DNA of 64,000 nucleotides from Liolophura sinensis (lineage: Eukaryota; Mollusca; Polyplacophora; Chitonida; Chitonidae), in contig NC_088305.1 in the NCBI RefSeq assembly GCF_032854445.1, positions 25,196,628 through 25,260,627 of the forward strand, written 5' to 3'. Each line of letters starts with the position of its first letter. Position 1 is the first letter of the stretch. The notes under the pieces are model-generated. The model ran no database searches, was not told where the DNA came from, and worked only from the letters and a program-made list of their open reading frames with translations. Shown one piece after another: positions 21,986-32,590 of the stretch. Made by a program: the position numbers and the translations under genes.

Positions 21986-22108
21986 ATTGTGCACCGGAAG
22001 TTGGCGGCCCGTAACATCCTGTTGGACTTTAATCTCCATCCGAAGATCATCGGCTTCGGCCCGGTACCGGACGAGCTGGCAGACGACGCGGACAACACGA
22101 CCAAAGGG
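21986..22108 (+). CDS. Gene 1 exon 18: degenerate catalytic loop and DFG region
   Basis: 123 nt, phase 0-0, acceptor CCCTTTTAG, donor GGG|GTATAA. Encodes IVHRKLAARNILL, where the catalytic HRD Asp is Lys (codon 21998-22000, AAG). It then reads KIIGFGPVP, where the DFG Asp is Gly (codon 22052-22054, GGC). LAARN is otherwise perfect for a receptor tyrosine kinase. The activation loop that follows (DELADDADNTTKG) is acidic and has no tyrosine. Loss of both catalytic aspartates predicts no phosphotransfer. Confidence 0.92.
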
Positions 22109-22319
22109 GTATAACTCTTACAGCTCTCTGTCCCTTTTTGTCTCTCTTGTGTGCCACTCGGGACATTCTGCATCTTTGTCTTTTCTTTGTTTCTTTGCCC
22201 GTCTCTGTTTATGTTTTCCTGTCTACAACCTGCACATTTCCGGGATCTCCTATCATCTGTATTCGTCTTTACATATCTTCGTTTTTTATACATTATAAAA
22301 AAAACTATATGCACATTTT

Positions 22320-24372
22320 AGTCCGGGTAGATGTGACACTTTGGACCAGCAATGGCTGCGCAGTGTTGTCTGGGGAACATTTAGCCTGGATAGATTTGAG
22401 ACTTTGGGGAACATTTGGTCTGGGTAGATGTGACGCGTTGTCTGTCTGGGGAACATTTGGTCTGGGTAAATGTAAAACTTTGTCTGGGTAACATTTAGCC
22501 TGTGTAGATGTGACACTTTGTCTGAGGAACATTTAATCTGTGTAGATGTGAAACTTTGTTTGGGGAACATTTGGTCTGGTTAGATGTGACGCGTTGTCTG
22601 TCTGGGGAACATTTGATCTGGGTAAATGTGAAACTTTGTCTGGAGAACATTTGGCCTGGGTAGATGTGATACTTTGGACCAGTAATGGCTGCGCAGATGT
22701 GAAACTTTGTCTGGGTAACATTTAGCCTGTGTAGATGTGAAACTTTGTCTGGGGAACACTTGGTTTGGGTAAATGTGACACTTTGTCTTGGGAACATTTG
22801 GTCTGGGTAGATGTGATACTTTGTCAGGGGAACATTTGGTCTGGGTAAACGTGAAACTTTGGAACAATAATGGCTGCACGGTGTTGTCTGGGTAACATTT
22901 GGTCTGTAAAGATGTGAAACTTTGTCTGGGGAACATTTGATCTGGGTAGATGTGATACTTTGTCTGGGGAACATTTAGTTTGGGTAGATGTGACACTTTG
23001 GACCAATAATGGTTGCACGGTCTGGGTAACATTTGGTCTGGGTAGATGTGATACTTTGTCTGGGGAACATTTGGTCTGGGTAGATGTGATACTTTGTCTG
23101 GGGAACATTTAATCTGTGTAGATGTGAAACTTTGTTTGGGGAACATTTGGTCTGGTTAGATGTGACGCGTTGTCTGTCTGGGGAACATTTGATCTGGGTA
23201 AATGTGAAACTTTGTCTGGAGAACATTTGGCCTGGGTAGATGTGATACTTTGGACCAGTAATGGCTGCGCAGATGTGAAACTTTGTCTGGGTAACATTTA
23301 GCCTGTGTAGATGTGAAACTTTGTCTGGGGAACACTTGGTTTGGGTAAATGTGACACTTTGTCTTGGGAACATTTGGTCTGGGTAGATGTGATACTTTGT
23401 CAGGGGAACATTTGGTCTGGGTAAATGTGAAACTTTGGAACAATAATGGCTGCACGGTGTTGTCTGGGTAACATTTGGTCTGTAAAGATGTGAAACTTTG
23501 TCTGGGGAACATTTGATCTGGGTAGGTGTGATACTTTGTCTGGGGAACATTTAGTTTGGGTAGATGTGACACTTTGGACCAATAATGGTTGCACGGTCTG
23601 GGTAACATTTGGTCTGGGTAGATGTGATACTTTGTCTGGGGAACATTTGGTCTGGGTAGATGTGATACTTTGTCTGGGGAACATTTGGTCTGGGTAGATG
23701 TGACACTTTGGGCCAATAATGGCTGCACGGTGTTGTCTGGGTAACATTTGGTCTGTGTAGATGTGAAACTTTGTCTGAGGAACATTTGGTCTGGGTAGAT
23801 GTGATACTTTGTCTGGGGAACATTTGGTCTGGGTCTGTGTAGATGTGAAACTTTGTCTGGGTAGCGTTAAGTCTGGGTAGATGTGAAACTTTCTCTGGGT
23901 AACATTTGGTCTGGGTAGATGTGACACTTTGTCTGAGGAACATTAAGCCTGTGTAGATGTGACACTTTGTGTGAGGAACATTTGGCCTGTGCAGATGTGA
24001 AACTTTGTCTGGGGAACATTTAGCCTGGGTAGATGTGACACTTTGTCTGGGGAACATTTAATCTGTGTAGATGTGAAACTTTGTTTGGGGAACATTTGGT
24101 CTGGGTAGATTTGACACTTTGTCTGGGGAACATTTGGCCTGTGTAGATGTGAAACTTTGTCTGGGGAACATTTAGCCTGGGTAAATGTGAAACTTTGTCT
24201 GGGGAACATTTAGTCTGGGTAGATTTGACACTCTGTCTGGAGAACATTTGGTCTGGGTAAATGTGAAACTTTGTCTGGGGAACATTTGGTCTGGGTAGAT
24301 GTGACACTTTGGACCAATAAATGGCTGTACGGTGTTGTCTGGGGAACATTTAGACTGGCTAGATGTGAAGCT
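22320..24372. repeat. 38-bp minisatellite array, about 2 kb
   Basis: Units are variants of TCTGGGGAACATTTGGTCTG followed by GGTAGATGTGATACTTTG, interspersed with longer units carrying GACCA(G/A)TAATGGCTGC. Long minus-strand frames are by-products. Lies in the intron between kinase exons 18 and 19. Confidence 0.93.
22526..23680. repeat. Near-exact 576-bp internal duplication in the 38-bp array
   Basis: 22526-23101 recurs at 23102-23677 with only a few substitutions seen (for example GTAAACGTG/GTAAATGTG and GGTAGATGTG/GGTAGGTGTG). This indicates a recent block duplication on top of the 38-bp period. Confidence 0.85.
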
Positions 24373-24989
24373 ATATGTGCCACTGAAACTTTGCATTCCT
24401 CTCGGTTAATCCAAAAAAGATAAACATAATTAAAATGATTATATTTCCATTTTACTGACAAATAGCACATGCATGTATTTACAGCTAATGAAAGAACATT
24501 TGTCAACTGAACACGTAAACGTAATTGGCATTTTGCTTACAAACACAAGTGGGGTCGAGTTAAAAACTTTTTTTCGCTAAAAAATAAAAAAAGCGATCTG
24601 CATCATGTGCATTGTCTATAATACTAAGCAATTTTTGTCGACATTAACTTACAGATCGCCTGTCTTCCTGTGTACCGGAAAAACAACTAGCACCTGTTAC
24701 CGTCACAGACTTCTTAGATGGTACAACTTTCCAAGTATAGTTGGATCAGTGTCGTTTTCTGGTCTGCATCTTACATCCAAGGGATTCGTTTTGCTTCGCC
24801 TAATTCCATGAAAGCCCCAGTGCTAGGTGGAATTGTGGACAGCTAGAATGCACGTATTTAAATGTGCACTCTTAAAAAAATTCCAGACCAAAGGGGGATA
24901 TATACATTGTTTTTATATATACTATTCCGATCACTGTCTGGAAGATACAAGGTAAATTTATTATCATCACCTTTTGTCATTATCTATAG

Positions 24990-25110
24990 GAACGGCTCCC
25001 TCTAAAATGGATGGCAGTGGAACTGGTGAAGGCTAAATCAACGAAGCATTCCAACGAGAAGACGGACGTCTGGTCCTATGGTGTCGTGGTGTGGGAAGTA
25101 TTCAGCCTGG
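24990..25110 (+). CDS. Gene 1 exon 19: kinase P+1 loop to helix F
   Basis: 121 nt, phase 0-1, acceptor TTATCTATAG, donor G|GTGAGT. Encodes [11 protein letters not shown], the tyrosine-kinase signature LP.KWMAPE with Pro replaced by Val, then [16 protein letters not shown], an intact helix F motif. The exon is flanked in both introns by the same 38-bp minisatellite, and its 3' end resembles the repeat unit. Confidence 0.92.
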
Positions 25111-25117
25111 GTGAGTA

Positions 25118-25525
25118 TCATAAGGAACATTTAGTCGGGGTAGATGTGATTTGTCTGGGAAACATTTGGTCTGGGTAAATGTGAAACTTTGGAACAATAA
25201 TGGCTGCACGGTGTTGGGTAACATTTAGTCTGGGTAAATGTGATACTTTGTCTAGTTAACATTTAGCCTGGGTAGATTTGTTACTTTATCTGGGGAACAT
25301 TTGGTCTGGGTAAATGTGAAACTTTGTCTGGGGAACATTTGGTCTGGGTAAATGAGACACTTTGTCTGGCGAACATTTAGTCTGTGTAAATCTGGCACAT
25401 TGGGAACAATTATTCTGACTAGATGTAACACTTTGTTTGGGGAACATTTAGTCTGACTAGATGTGACACTTTGTTTGGGGAACATTTAGTCTGAGTAGAT
25501 GTGACACTTTATCTGGTGAACATAC
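25118..25525. repeat. 38-bp minisatellite, second array
   Basis: Same unit family as 22320-24372, now in the next intron, starting just after the donor of kinase exon 19. Confidence 0.9.
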
Positions 25526-25775
25526 CCATCCATAAAGTTCCAGTCATATTTGTTATTTGTACACGGATTTTTTTATCAGAATTTCTGTTTTAACTGGAGA
25601 ACATCGTTTGGAAGAATGCATTCACATATGTACAAGCATAATTTCCGTGTGCTGATGTTTTGTGGATAATCCTGTTATGCTTTTAAAATTTATGCTTTAA
25701 AGTTTAAAGTTTATTCTCTAACCGGTGCGAACAAAATTGCAATGTACTGATATATGCTCTTTTGTCTTTCATCAG

Positions 25776-25869
25776 GCGAAGCCCCATATTCCAAGATAAA
25801 GGGGGGAGAATTGTCAAAGAAGCTGACCCAAGGTTACAGGCTTCCAAGGCCGGAGTTTATGACGGACGA
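25776..25869 (+). CDS. Gene 1 exon 20: kinase C-lobe
   Basis: 94 nt, phase 1-2, acceptor TCTTTCATCAG, donor GA|GTAAGT. Encodes EAPYSKIKGGELSKKL then GYRLPRPEFM, the G..PY......E....L..GYRLP.P block found in most receptor tyrosine kinases. Confidence 0.9.
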
Positions 25870-26169
25870 GTAAGTATATGCTGCCCATGCTACAGAGCAG
25901 TTTATCGTTATGATCATGTACCCATTAAGGGCTTTAAGTGATTTTAAATATTCAAGTCTTGGAACAAGGCGATTCCCAAGATGTATTACTCATTTTTACT
26001 GTGTGTACCAAGCAAAACGGAGAAACAAAACTGGTGTAGCGATTTAGGTCGGTTTTCACTCTTCTCCCTAAATATCTCAGTGTATATCTTTTGTTGCCTT
26101 TTCTGTTAAGCAATCTGTTAAGTCTTCGTATGCATTATAACAGATTAGATCTCAATTAATGATCCGAAG

Positions 26170-26565
26170 GTGGTTCTCCTATTGTGCCTTCATGGTTCCT
26201 CTGTTGTGCCTTCATGTCCTTTATTATGTCTTCGTGGTGTCCTCAGTTGTGCTTTCATGACTTCCTCTATTTGAGGTCTAAGGACTCCTTCGTCCTCATA
26301 TGATTGAAACATTGTTAAGTACGACGTTAAATCCTAAGTACTCATTCACTCTACTGTGCATTCATGGTTTCCTCTATTGTGCCTTCATGGTGTCTTCTAT
26401 TGTGCATTCATGGTTTCTTATTGTGTGCCTCCTTGGTTTCCTCCATTATATACTCCGTTGTGCTTTCATAGTTTTCTCCTCTGTGCCTTCATGGTTTTCC
26501 CTATTGTGCCTCCATGGTTTCCTCTGTTGTGTCTTCATATTTTCCTCTACAGTGCCTCCATGATT
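26170..26565. repeat. Tandem repeat of about 22-27 bp, irregular
   Basis: Units like CCTCTATTGTGCCTTCATGG plus TTT; interrupted by a SINE B 3' fragment at 26274-26352. Confidence 0.8.
26274..26352 (+). mobile_element. SINE B 3' end inside minisatellite
   Basis: GTCCTCATATGATTGAAACA, TTAAGTACGACGTTAAATCC and ACTCATTCACTC tail. Confidence 0.65.
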
Positions 26566-26595
26566 TCCTTCGCTCATAAACCTGAACACATTGGT

Positions 26596-26655
26596 TTACG
26601 TTGAATGTTTTTTGAGTACGTCATAAAAACCGAATCCGTTAAACAATAAATTAAA
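26596..26655 (+). mobile_element. SINE A 3' tail fragment
   Basis: TTTTTTGAGTACGTCATAAA followed by an AT-rich AATAAATTAAAT tail, directly before the last exon. Confidence 0.5.
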
Positions 26656-26672
26656 TTAGAGGCTCCCTTCAG

Positions 26673-26823
26673 GTACGACAAATTGACTAAGAGATGTTGG
26701 AATCAGATGCCAGAGGATCGACCCAGTTTTGTAAAGCTGGTTAAGGAGCAGTCGGCTTTGTTCGACAGCAGCGGGAAACACTCATCCTACTACGACAGCA
26801 GCCACCTGAAGAACTACTACTGA
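26673..26823 (+). CDS. Gene 1 exon 21: last kinase exon, C-terminal tail and stop
   Basis: 151 nt, acceptor GCTCCCTTCAG, phase 2 to TGA at 26821-26823. Encodes YDKLTKRCWNQMPEDRPSF, the C-W......RP.F motif that closes a tyrosine-kinase domain, then a short tail ending SSYYDSS...LKNYY. The tail has four tyrosines in two YY pairs, possible docking sites if phosphorylated by a partner kinase. Confidence 0.92.
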
Positions 26824-27418
26824 GATTTCAATCTGAAGAGGCCATTCCAAGCGTAACCACCAAAAGCTTGAAGGTCAAATCTCATGATTTTCGAGTACCA
26901 GTAATCAGTTCTACTAATGGTACACAAATAGTTCAGTCTATATGAGATTGAAAATTAGCTTCTGCATATACTTTGGTAAGCAACGTAATGTAAACCAGTA
27001 GTTTTTTTGAGAAAGATTTTTAAATCAGTTTGACGTTTATTTGGGATCAGTATAAGAGGCCATTGGCCCCAATACATGCATACGTGTAGAGGGAGTGATT
27101 ATATATAATCAAGTACAATATGCAAAAGTTTGTGCAGACTTTTTGTTACAGAAGAGAAAACGTGTATATTTAATTAGCTAACAACTGTACTCTTCTTTGT
27201 ATAGCAAAAAGCCAATGGAGTGCACAACAGTTAAATCGTTTTATTTAACCCATACATCTGTCTATTCCTTACAATTTACACGGACATGGCAATGGAACCA
27301 AGTGCAAGATTAAATCAATATATATTTTGTCTACCACTAGATAAAAAAAATATATTCGTCCTATAGCGTGATTAAATGTTTCCTTACTTTGTCGTGGTAT
27401 AGAAAATATAATGGATTG

Positions 27419-27424
27419 AATAAA
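27419..27424 (+). other. Candidate polyadenylation signal of gene 1
   Basis: First AATAAA after the stop, about 600 nt downstream and followed by T-rich sequence. A second AATAAA lies at 27749. A likely but unproven 3' end; the intervening 26824-27418 would be 3' UTR and contains nothing else I recognise. Confidence 0.4.
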
Positions 27425-28100
27425 AAAACAATATATTTGTAAACATTATATATATTCTCCATAATTAACCAAATTCATCTCTAATAGAATATTTACATTT
27501 TAGGATAGAACAGGCTGACTGAGCTTTGATCTCGGTTGGCATATTTTTATATAGATATTAATTTTATATGTATATTTTTAAGTTCTTCGAACTGTTTTGT
27601 TTTTCGAAATCCATCCAGCTATCTTCAAACATAAGTGTTAAATGTTGACATGCTACGATGCACAATGATTGTTTGACAATACTGAACACAACAGCTAAAA
27701 GAATTCATTTGACATACGATGAAAAAAGACAGCAGTTAGCTTGTCACTAATAAATACTGAGCAAAACATCTGGTAAAAGTTTCCATTCCGGAAACATCAC
27801 TTTACTTTCAGGTCACGTGATGTAAAACTGAAACTCCGTTGCAGCTAGTATACAGTCTGAGCCGATCGCTAATTTGCTCGTGATTGCTAGGATACCACGA
27901 CGTTGAACATTTTCGCGTCTTCGCCTTCGGGTTTTTACGTCAACTTGGACTAAAATTGGCCTAGAAAGAAAACGCTGTTTAGAAAATTAATTTTGATTGT
28001 GTGTCATACGGCAGTGTTGCAGTGCTGATAATTTTAGATTCTGGTGCGGATGACACTTTCTTGCTGTTTTTTTCCATAATTCTTTCAACATGGACACAGA
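27425..28100. other. Intergenic, nothing recognised
   Basis: AT-rich sequence downstream of gene 1; a second AATAAA at 27749 is the only item of note. Confidence 0.5.
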
Positions 28101-28122
28101 CCCCCCCCCCCCCCCCCCCCCC
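28101..28122. repeat. Poly(C) tract
   Basis: Uninterrupted run of about 20 C. Open frames crossing it on both strands are poly-Pro/poly-Gly artefacts. Confidence 0.9.
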
Positions 28123-28537
28123 ATTACAACTTCCTGTAATTCTGTGTATTTTAGAGTGTAAAGTCTTTTTTGATGCCAGCCTGCCGTTTTTGGTGTACAG
28201 GTGCATACTTGGTATCAAAATGCTGGAAATTGTCTAAGCTTTGGGCAGGTATGAGTTTTACTGATGAAAGTTTGAAATTCTGGGCGAGAGGACACAAAGA
28301 GATAGATGGTGATGAGGCTGCGAGTGACGTCCCCCTTGGCGTTGCTAGGCACCCCTCCCAGCTGCTGGCATGGAAACATCCAGATTTTGACGGTTAACCT
28401 ATGTCAAGATTTTAATGGCTTCTTTCTCACAGGCTGGGTCAGGTATGCACTAAAGCTTATTGGCCACGCAATGTTTGGGGCTGAGCTACAGCAATCCTCT
28501 GGCATACACGTGGTACTTGTCCAGCGCCGGCATTTGG

Positions 28538-28588
28538 AAAGGAGGGGGAGGGGGGAGGGGGGAGGGGGGAGGGGGAGGGGGGAGGGGT
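28538..28588. repeat. G-rich purine tract (GGGGGA)n
   Basis: About 50 bp of runs of four to six G separated by A; capable in principle of G-quadruplex or triplex formation. Confidence 0.88.
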
Positions 28589-29029
28589 CTGGATTCTTGT
28601 CATGCCTTGATAACAAACGTCTATCCCCGAAGTTCGCAGGGCCTTTTGTGTAGTCTTACATGTGCGTACATTGAAGTACATGACACCAGTATCGTGGACA
28701 AGCCTGTTCGCCAGTAACTTACTATATGTCCGTCGTTTACTCTGGGAACTCACGATTCCTACACCCATACAAGTGACTGCCGTCGTGTAAATACAAAACA
28801 TCTGAGTATACTTTTGAGTATTTTATACTATACTATATTATATTACATTATATTACATTATGGATTAATCGGAAGTGTATATTCGTTAGTTTTGAGGTTG
28901 ATTTCTGTAGTCAGTTTTAACATACAAATGCAGCTGTTCTTCCTAACTTTGAACTTCCTTCTTATGTGTTATGTTAATGTACAGTAATGAAGATATTAAT
29001 GAATGTTAAATGCTGATATGCTGTACTGG

Positions 29030-29225
29030 TGAATAACCATTTATGATGTAGTAATCAGTGGCTAATAAAATATATTGAATGCTTAATAAATGGTGATTTT
29101 TATGTATTCACTCGCTAACAAAATATGTTCAATGGCTTCGAAATGGTGATTTTTATATATTCACTGGCTAATATATAATGTTAAATTCCTAATAAAATGG
29201 GAATTTTTGAATGTTCACTGCATGA
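29030..29225. repeat. Diverged repeat of about 55-65 bp, three copies
   Basis: AATGGTGATTTTTATGTATT and CACT(C/G)GCTAA blocks recur three times. Confidence 0.65.
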
Positions 29226-29267
29226 CTTATAAATGATTAGATTTATAAAGTGAATGGTTCCTAAGAT

Positions 29268-29622
29268 GGTAGGCCTGCCCCTATACCACAGTTGCTTGAG
29301 CGTCCGCTTTAGGAGCGGTAGATCCGGGGTCAATCCTGCATCGGGTTACACCTAAAAGAGAAAGCTCTAACTTCCTCGCGTGGCGTTCAGCATGAAAGGG
29401 ATAGTCCAACGACTGGTTGACCCATATCAGTATAATGGCTCGGGCGGGGCGGCTTACTTGCCTTCGGTAAGGATTCTCAGTGAAGCAGCACTAGATAAAA
29501 GAGTCCTGCAACAAGGAGGCACATTACATGCACTCTAAGGATTATTTCGTCGTCATATGACCGAAAAATTGTTAAGTACGACATTAAACCCCAAGCACTC
29601 ACTCACTCACTCACTCACTTAC
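29268..29622 (+). mobile_element. SINE B, full length
   Basis: tRNA-like head with GCTTGAGCGTCCGCTTTAGG and GATCCGGGGTCAATCCTGC (A- and B-box region), body GCTCGGGCGGGGCGGCTTAC, 3' end AAGTACGACATTAAACCCCA plus (CACT)n. Confidence 0.8.
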
Positions 29623-29764
29623 CTAAGGTGATGGTCATTTACATCTGGGTTTTAATGGTTAATGAAGTGGCTCCGTGCACATTTGCCTTTAAGTTTTCAT
29701 TTGTTATCTGTTACCAAACAAAATGTTGACATTTCTTGTTTATTGCAGACTGCTATGACATAGT

Positions 29765-29930
29765 ATAATGGTGAGTTGTAGGAGCCAGAAGCCTCTGACT
29801 AATGTGGTAGCTGTGAGTTCAAATTCTGGTCAAGGTGTCATCCTCACCAGGGCCAACCCAGTTTCCTCCCACCATAATGCTCGCCTCCGTCGTATAAGTG
29901 AAATATTCTTGAGTACTTTTATATAATAAA
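29765..29930 (+). mobile_element. SINE A, diverged
   Basis: GTAGCTGTGAGTTCAAATTC through CACCATAATGCTCGCCTCCG and GTGAAATATTCTTGAGTAC. Confidence 0.68.
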
Positions 29931-30410
29931 TGACCAAGTGTAAGTATTGTCCGCTGTAAAGAATTTTGCGCAAATTCTGGTCTTAGGTTTTCACGGTCTT
30001 TATTGGAAACGTAAGTTTTTGTTTTTCTTATTTATTTAATGATTTGTTTGTTGTTTAACGCCAAAGCTTTTCCTCACAGCAAATATTGTTTAATTTTTCA
30101 TACTACAATCAAAGAATAGTCCATTAAAATCAGGCCTCATCGGTTTAATCTGCGTTTACAGATTTTTACATGCCTGGCTTATTTGTCCTAAACCATGTTA
30201 TGGACTCCGCCGCAGATCACCACCAGACCAATGACATCGCAGGTTCAAATCCAGCTCTCGCTGGTTTAGTTACAGTTTTTGTCTCATAGTTTGTTAGGTT
30301 TTATGAGTTCCGGGACTGTGAAAAAGCTTCCGCTGTTTTGGTGTAGTTATTCCTTGCGCAGGTTATTATGTATTTGAATGAAAACATCAACTCAAAAGGT
30401 ATTAACTCAT

Positions 30411-30487
30411 TTTATTTATTTGTTTATTTGATTGGTGTCTTACGCCGTACTCAAGAATATTTCACTTATACGACGCCGTAGTGTTAG
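30411..30487 (-). mobile_element. SINE A 3' fragment, reverse
   Basis: TTATTTGATTGGTGTCTTAC and CGTACTCAAGAATATTTCAC are the reverse complement of the family A 3' end. Confidence 0.7.
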
Positions 30488-30592
30488 CGAACGTGTAGAG
30501 GTACATGGAGTTATTGTGTAACCAAGTGTAACTTCGTGGTTGAAACTTGGTTGAAGGTGGGAATATTTTCGTGTAAAATTTTGTATGTTCAG

Positions 30593-30863
30593 GGGAGCCT
30601 CCGTGGCTCAGTTGGTTAGCGAGCTAGCGCATCGTGATGACCCAGTAGTCTCTCACCAATGTGGCCGCTATGAGCTCAAGTCCAGCTCATGCTGGCTACC
30701 TCTCCGGCCGTACGTGGGAAGGTTTGCCAACAACTTGCGGATGGTCGTGGGTTTCCCCCGGGCTGTGCCCGGTTTCCACCCACCATAATGCTGGCCGCCG
30801 TCGTATAAGTGAACTATTCTTGAGTACGGCGTAAAACACCAATCAAATAAATAAATAAATAAA
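30593..30863 (+). mobile_element. SINE A, full length with 12-bp target duplication
   Basis: Starts GGGAGCCTCCGTGGCTCAGT (tRNA-like A box TGGCTCAGTTGGTTAGC) with B box GAGCTCAAGTCCAGC, conserved central domain, and 3' GAGTACGGCGTAAAACACCA plus AAATAAAT. Flanked by TTGTATGTTCAG at 30581-30592 and 30864-30875. The best-preserved copy and a good family reference. Confidence 0.9.
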
Positions 30864-31401
30864 TTGTATGTTCAGTGAGATAAAATGTATGTATTCATCC
30901 ACACCGGAAGGAAACGGACATTCCCGATTGGAGTCTAGGTTGGTCGATTCCTGCCAGAACTTTGTCACCCGCTTAGACTGTAATCAGGGTAGATAACGCT
31001 ATTTATTTGTCTATTTGCTGTCTACATTGAAATTCAGCACAAACAGATTATAATGATTTTGAAAGGAAAACTGAATAGAGTGAGGTCACAACAAGATTTT
31101 AATTTACAATATCTGCACCAACGTGCGGTTAGAACAAATTCCACGCGGTAACTCAGCTGCACTACTTATAGTCTTATACACTATAAGAGATAATACAAAT
31201 TTTATTTATGAAGGTTATATTATATTAAAACGTACGAATCATGTCATGGCAGTGTCAGAAACAGGGTTTAAATTAAAGTCTACATCAGTTTAGATGACTT
31301 GTGTAGCCTTTCGTCAAAACAAATTTTATCATTACCACAATTTTCCCTCATATTTCATCTTTGTAAGTTATTTTTGTCTATCAGACCCAAATCACAAACA
31401 A

Positions 31402-32590
31402 TATACTGGCATCAAACGCAAAGTACAAACAATATCCTGACATCAAACTCAAATCACAATATCCTGACATCAAACTCAAATCACAATATCCTGACATCAA
31501 ACTCAAATCACAATATGCTGACATCAAACTCAAATCACAATATCCTGACATCAAGCTCAAATCACAATATGCTGATATCAAACTCAAATCACAATATCCT
31601 GACATCAAACTCAAATCACAATATCCTGACAACAAACTCAAATCACAATATGCTGACATCAAACTCAAATCACAATATGCTGACATCAAACTCATATCAC
31701 AATATGCTGATATCAAACTCAAATCACAATATCCTGACATCAAACTCAAATCACAATATCCTGACATCAAACTCAAATCACAATATCCTGACATCAAACT
31801 CAAATCACAATATCCTGACATCAAACTCAAATCACAATATGCTGACATCAGGCTCAAATCACAATATGCTGATATCAAACTCAAATCACAATATCCTGAC
31901 ATCAAACTCAAATCACAATATCCTGACATCAAACTCAAATCACAACATCCTGACATCAAACTCAAATCACAATATGCTGACATCAAATTCAAATAACAAT
32001 ACGCTTACATCAAACTCAAATCACAATATCCTGACATCAAACTCAAATCACAATATCCTGACATCAAACTCAAATCACAATATGCTGATATCAAACTCAA
32101 ATCACAATATCCTGACATCAAACTCAAATCACAATATGCTGACATCAAACTCAAATCACATTATGCTGACATCAAACTCAAATCACAATATGCTGACATC
32201 AAACTCAAATCACAATATCCTGACATCAAACTCAAATCACAATATCCTGACATCAACCTCAAATCACAATATGCTGACATCAGGCTCAAATCACAACATC
32301 CTGACATCAAACTCAAATCACAATATCCTGACATCAACCTCAAATCACAATATGCTGACATCAGGCTCAAATCACAATATCCTGACATCAAACTCAAATC
32401 ACAATTTGCTGACATCAGGCTCAAAGCATAAGTGATATCCTCTCATAAAACTCAACGCACGAGCAAAATGCTGAAATCAAGCTCAAAGCATGTACACTAT
32501 GCTGACATGAAACTCAAAACCCTTACACTATCCTGACATCCAGCTCAAAGTACAAGAAATAGGCTGACATTGAACTCAAAACGCAGATAA
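31402..32590. repeat. 27-bp minisatellite, about 38 clean copies
   Basis: Unit TCCTGACATCAAACTCAAAT plus CACAATA; the last about 170 bp are degenerate. Period divisible by three, so both strands are open for hundreds of codons (378 on plus, 203 on minus). Confidence 0.94.

Larger units (their letters stand above)
2725..26823 (+). other. Gene 1: EMI/EGF/FN3 receptor pseudokinase locus, 21 exons, 5' end outside window
   Basis: Overall span of the exons listed separately below. Exon lengths sum to 3,577 nt and splice phases chain without a break (2-1, 1-1, 1-1, 1-1, 1-2, 2-0, 0-0, 0-2, 2-0, 0-0, 0-1, 1-1, 1-1, 1-0, 0-1, 1-1, 1-0, 0-0, 0-1, 1-2, 2-stop), with no in-frame stop before TGA at 26821. 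The protein would be a single-pass type I membrane receptor. The signal-peptide exon is not found in the first 2.7 kb. In the neighbouring paralogue it lies many kilobases upstream of the EMI exon, so here it is probably before the window. The family is an invertebrate receptor-tyrosine-kinase-like group with EGF modules, loosely Tie-like in layout; no orthology to Tie is claimed. Confidence 0.9.

Noticed and set aside
22286-24506. Overlapping minus-strand frames with [12 protein letters not shown]-like repeats
   Set aside because: Artefacts of the 38-bp array; none has independent support.
28001-28237. Pro-rich and Gly-rich frames across the poly(C) tract
   Set aside because: Homopolymer artefacts.
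29268-29345. tRNA gene
   Set aside because: A/B-box-like sequence belongs to the SINE B head; no complete cloverleaf or isolated tRNA is seen. The same applies to SINE A heads elsewhere.
31299-32435. 378-codon plus-strand frame with Asn/Ser/His repeats
   Set aside because: By-product of the 27-bp minisatellite; the opposite strand is equally open.
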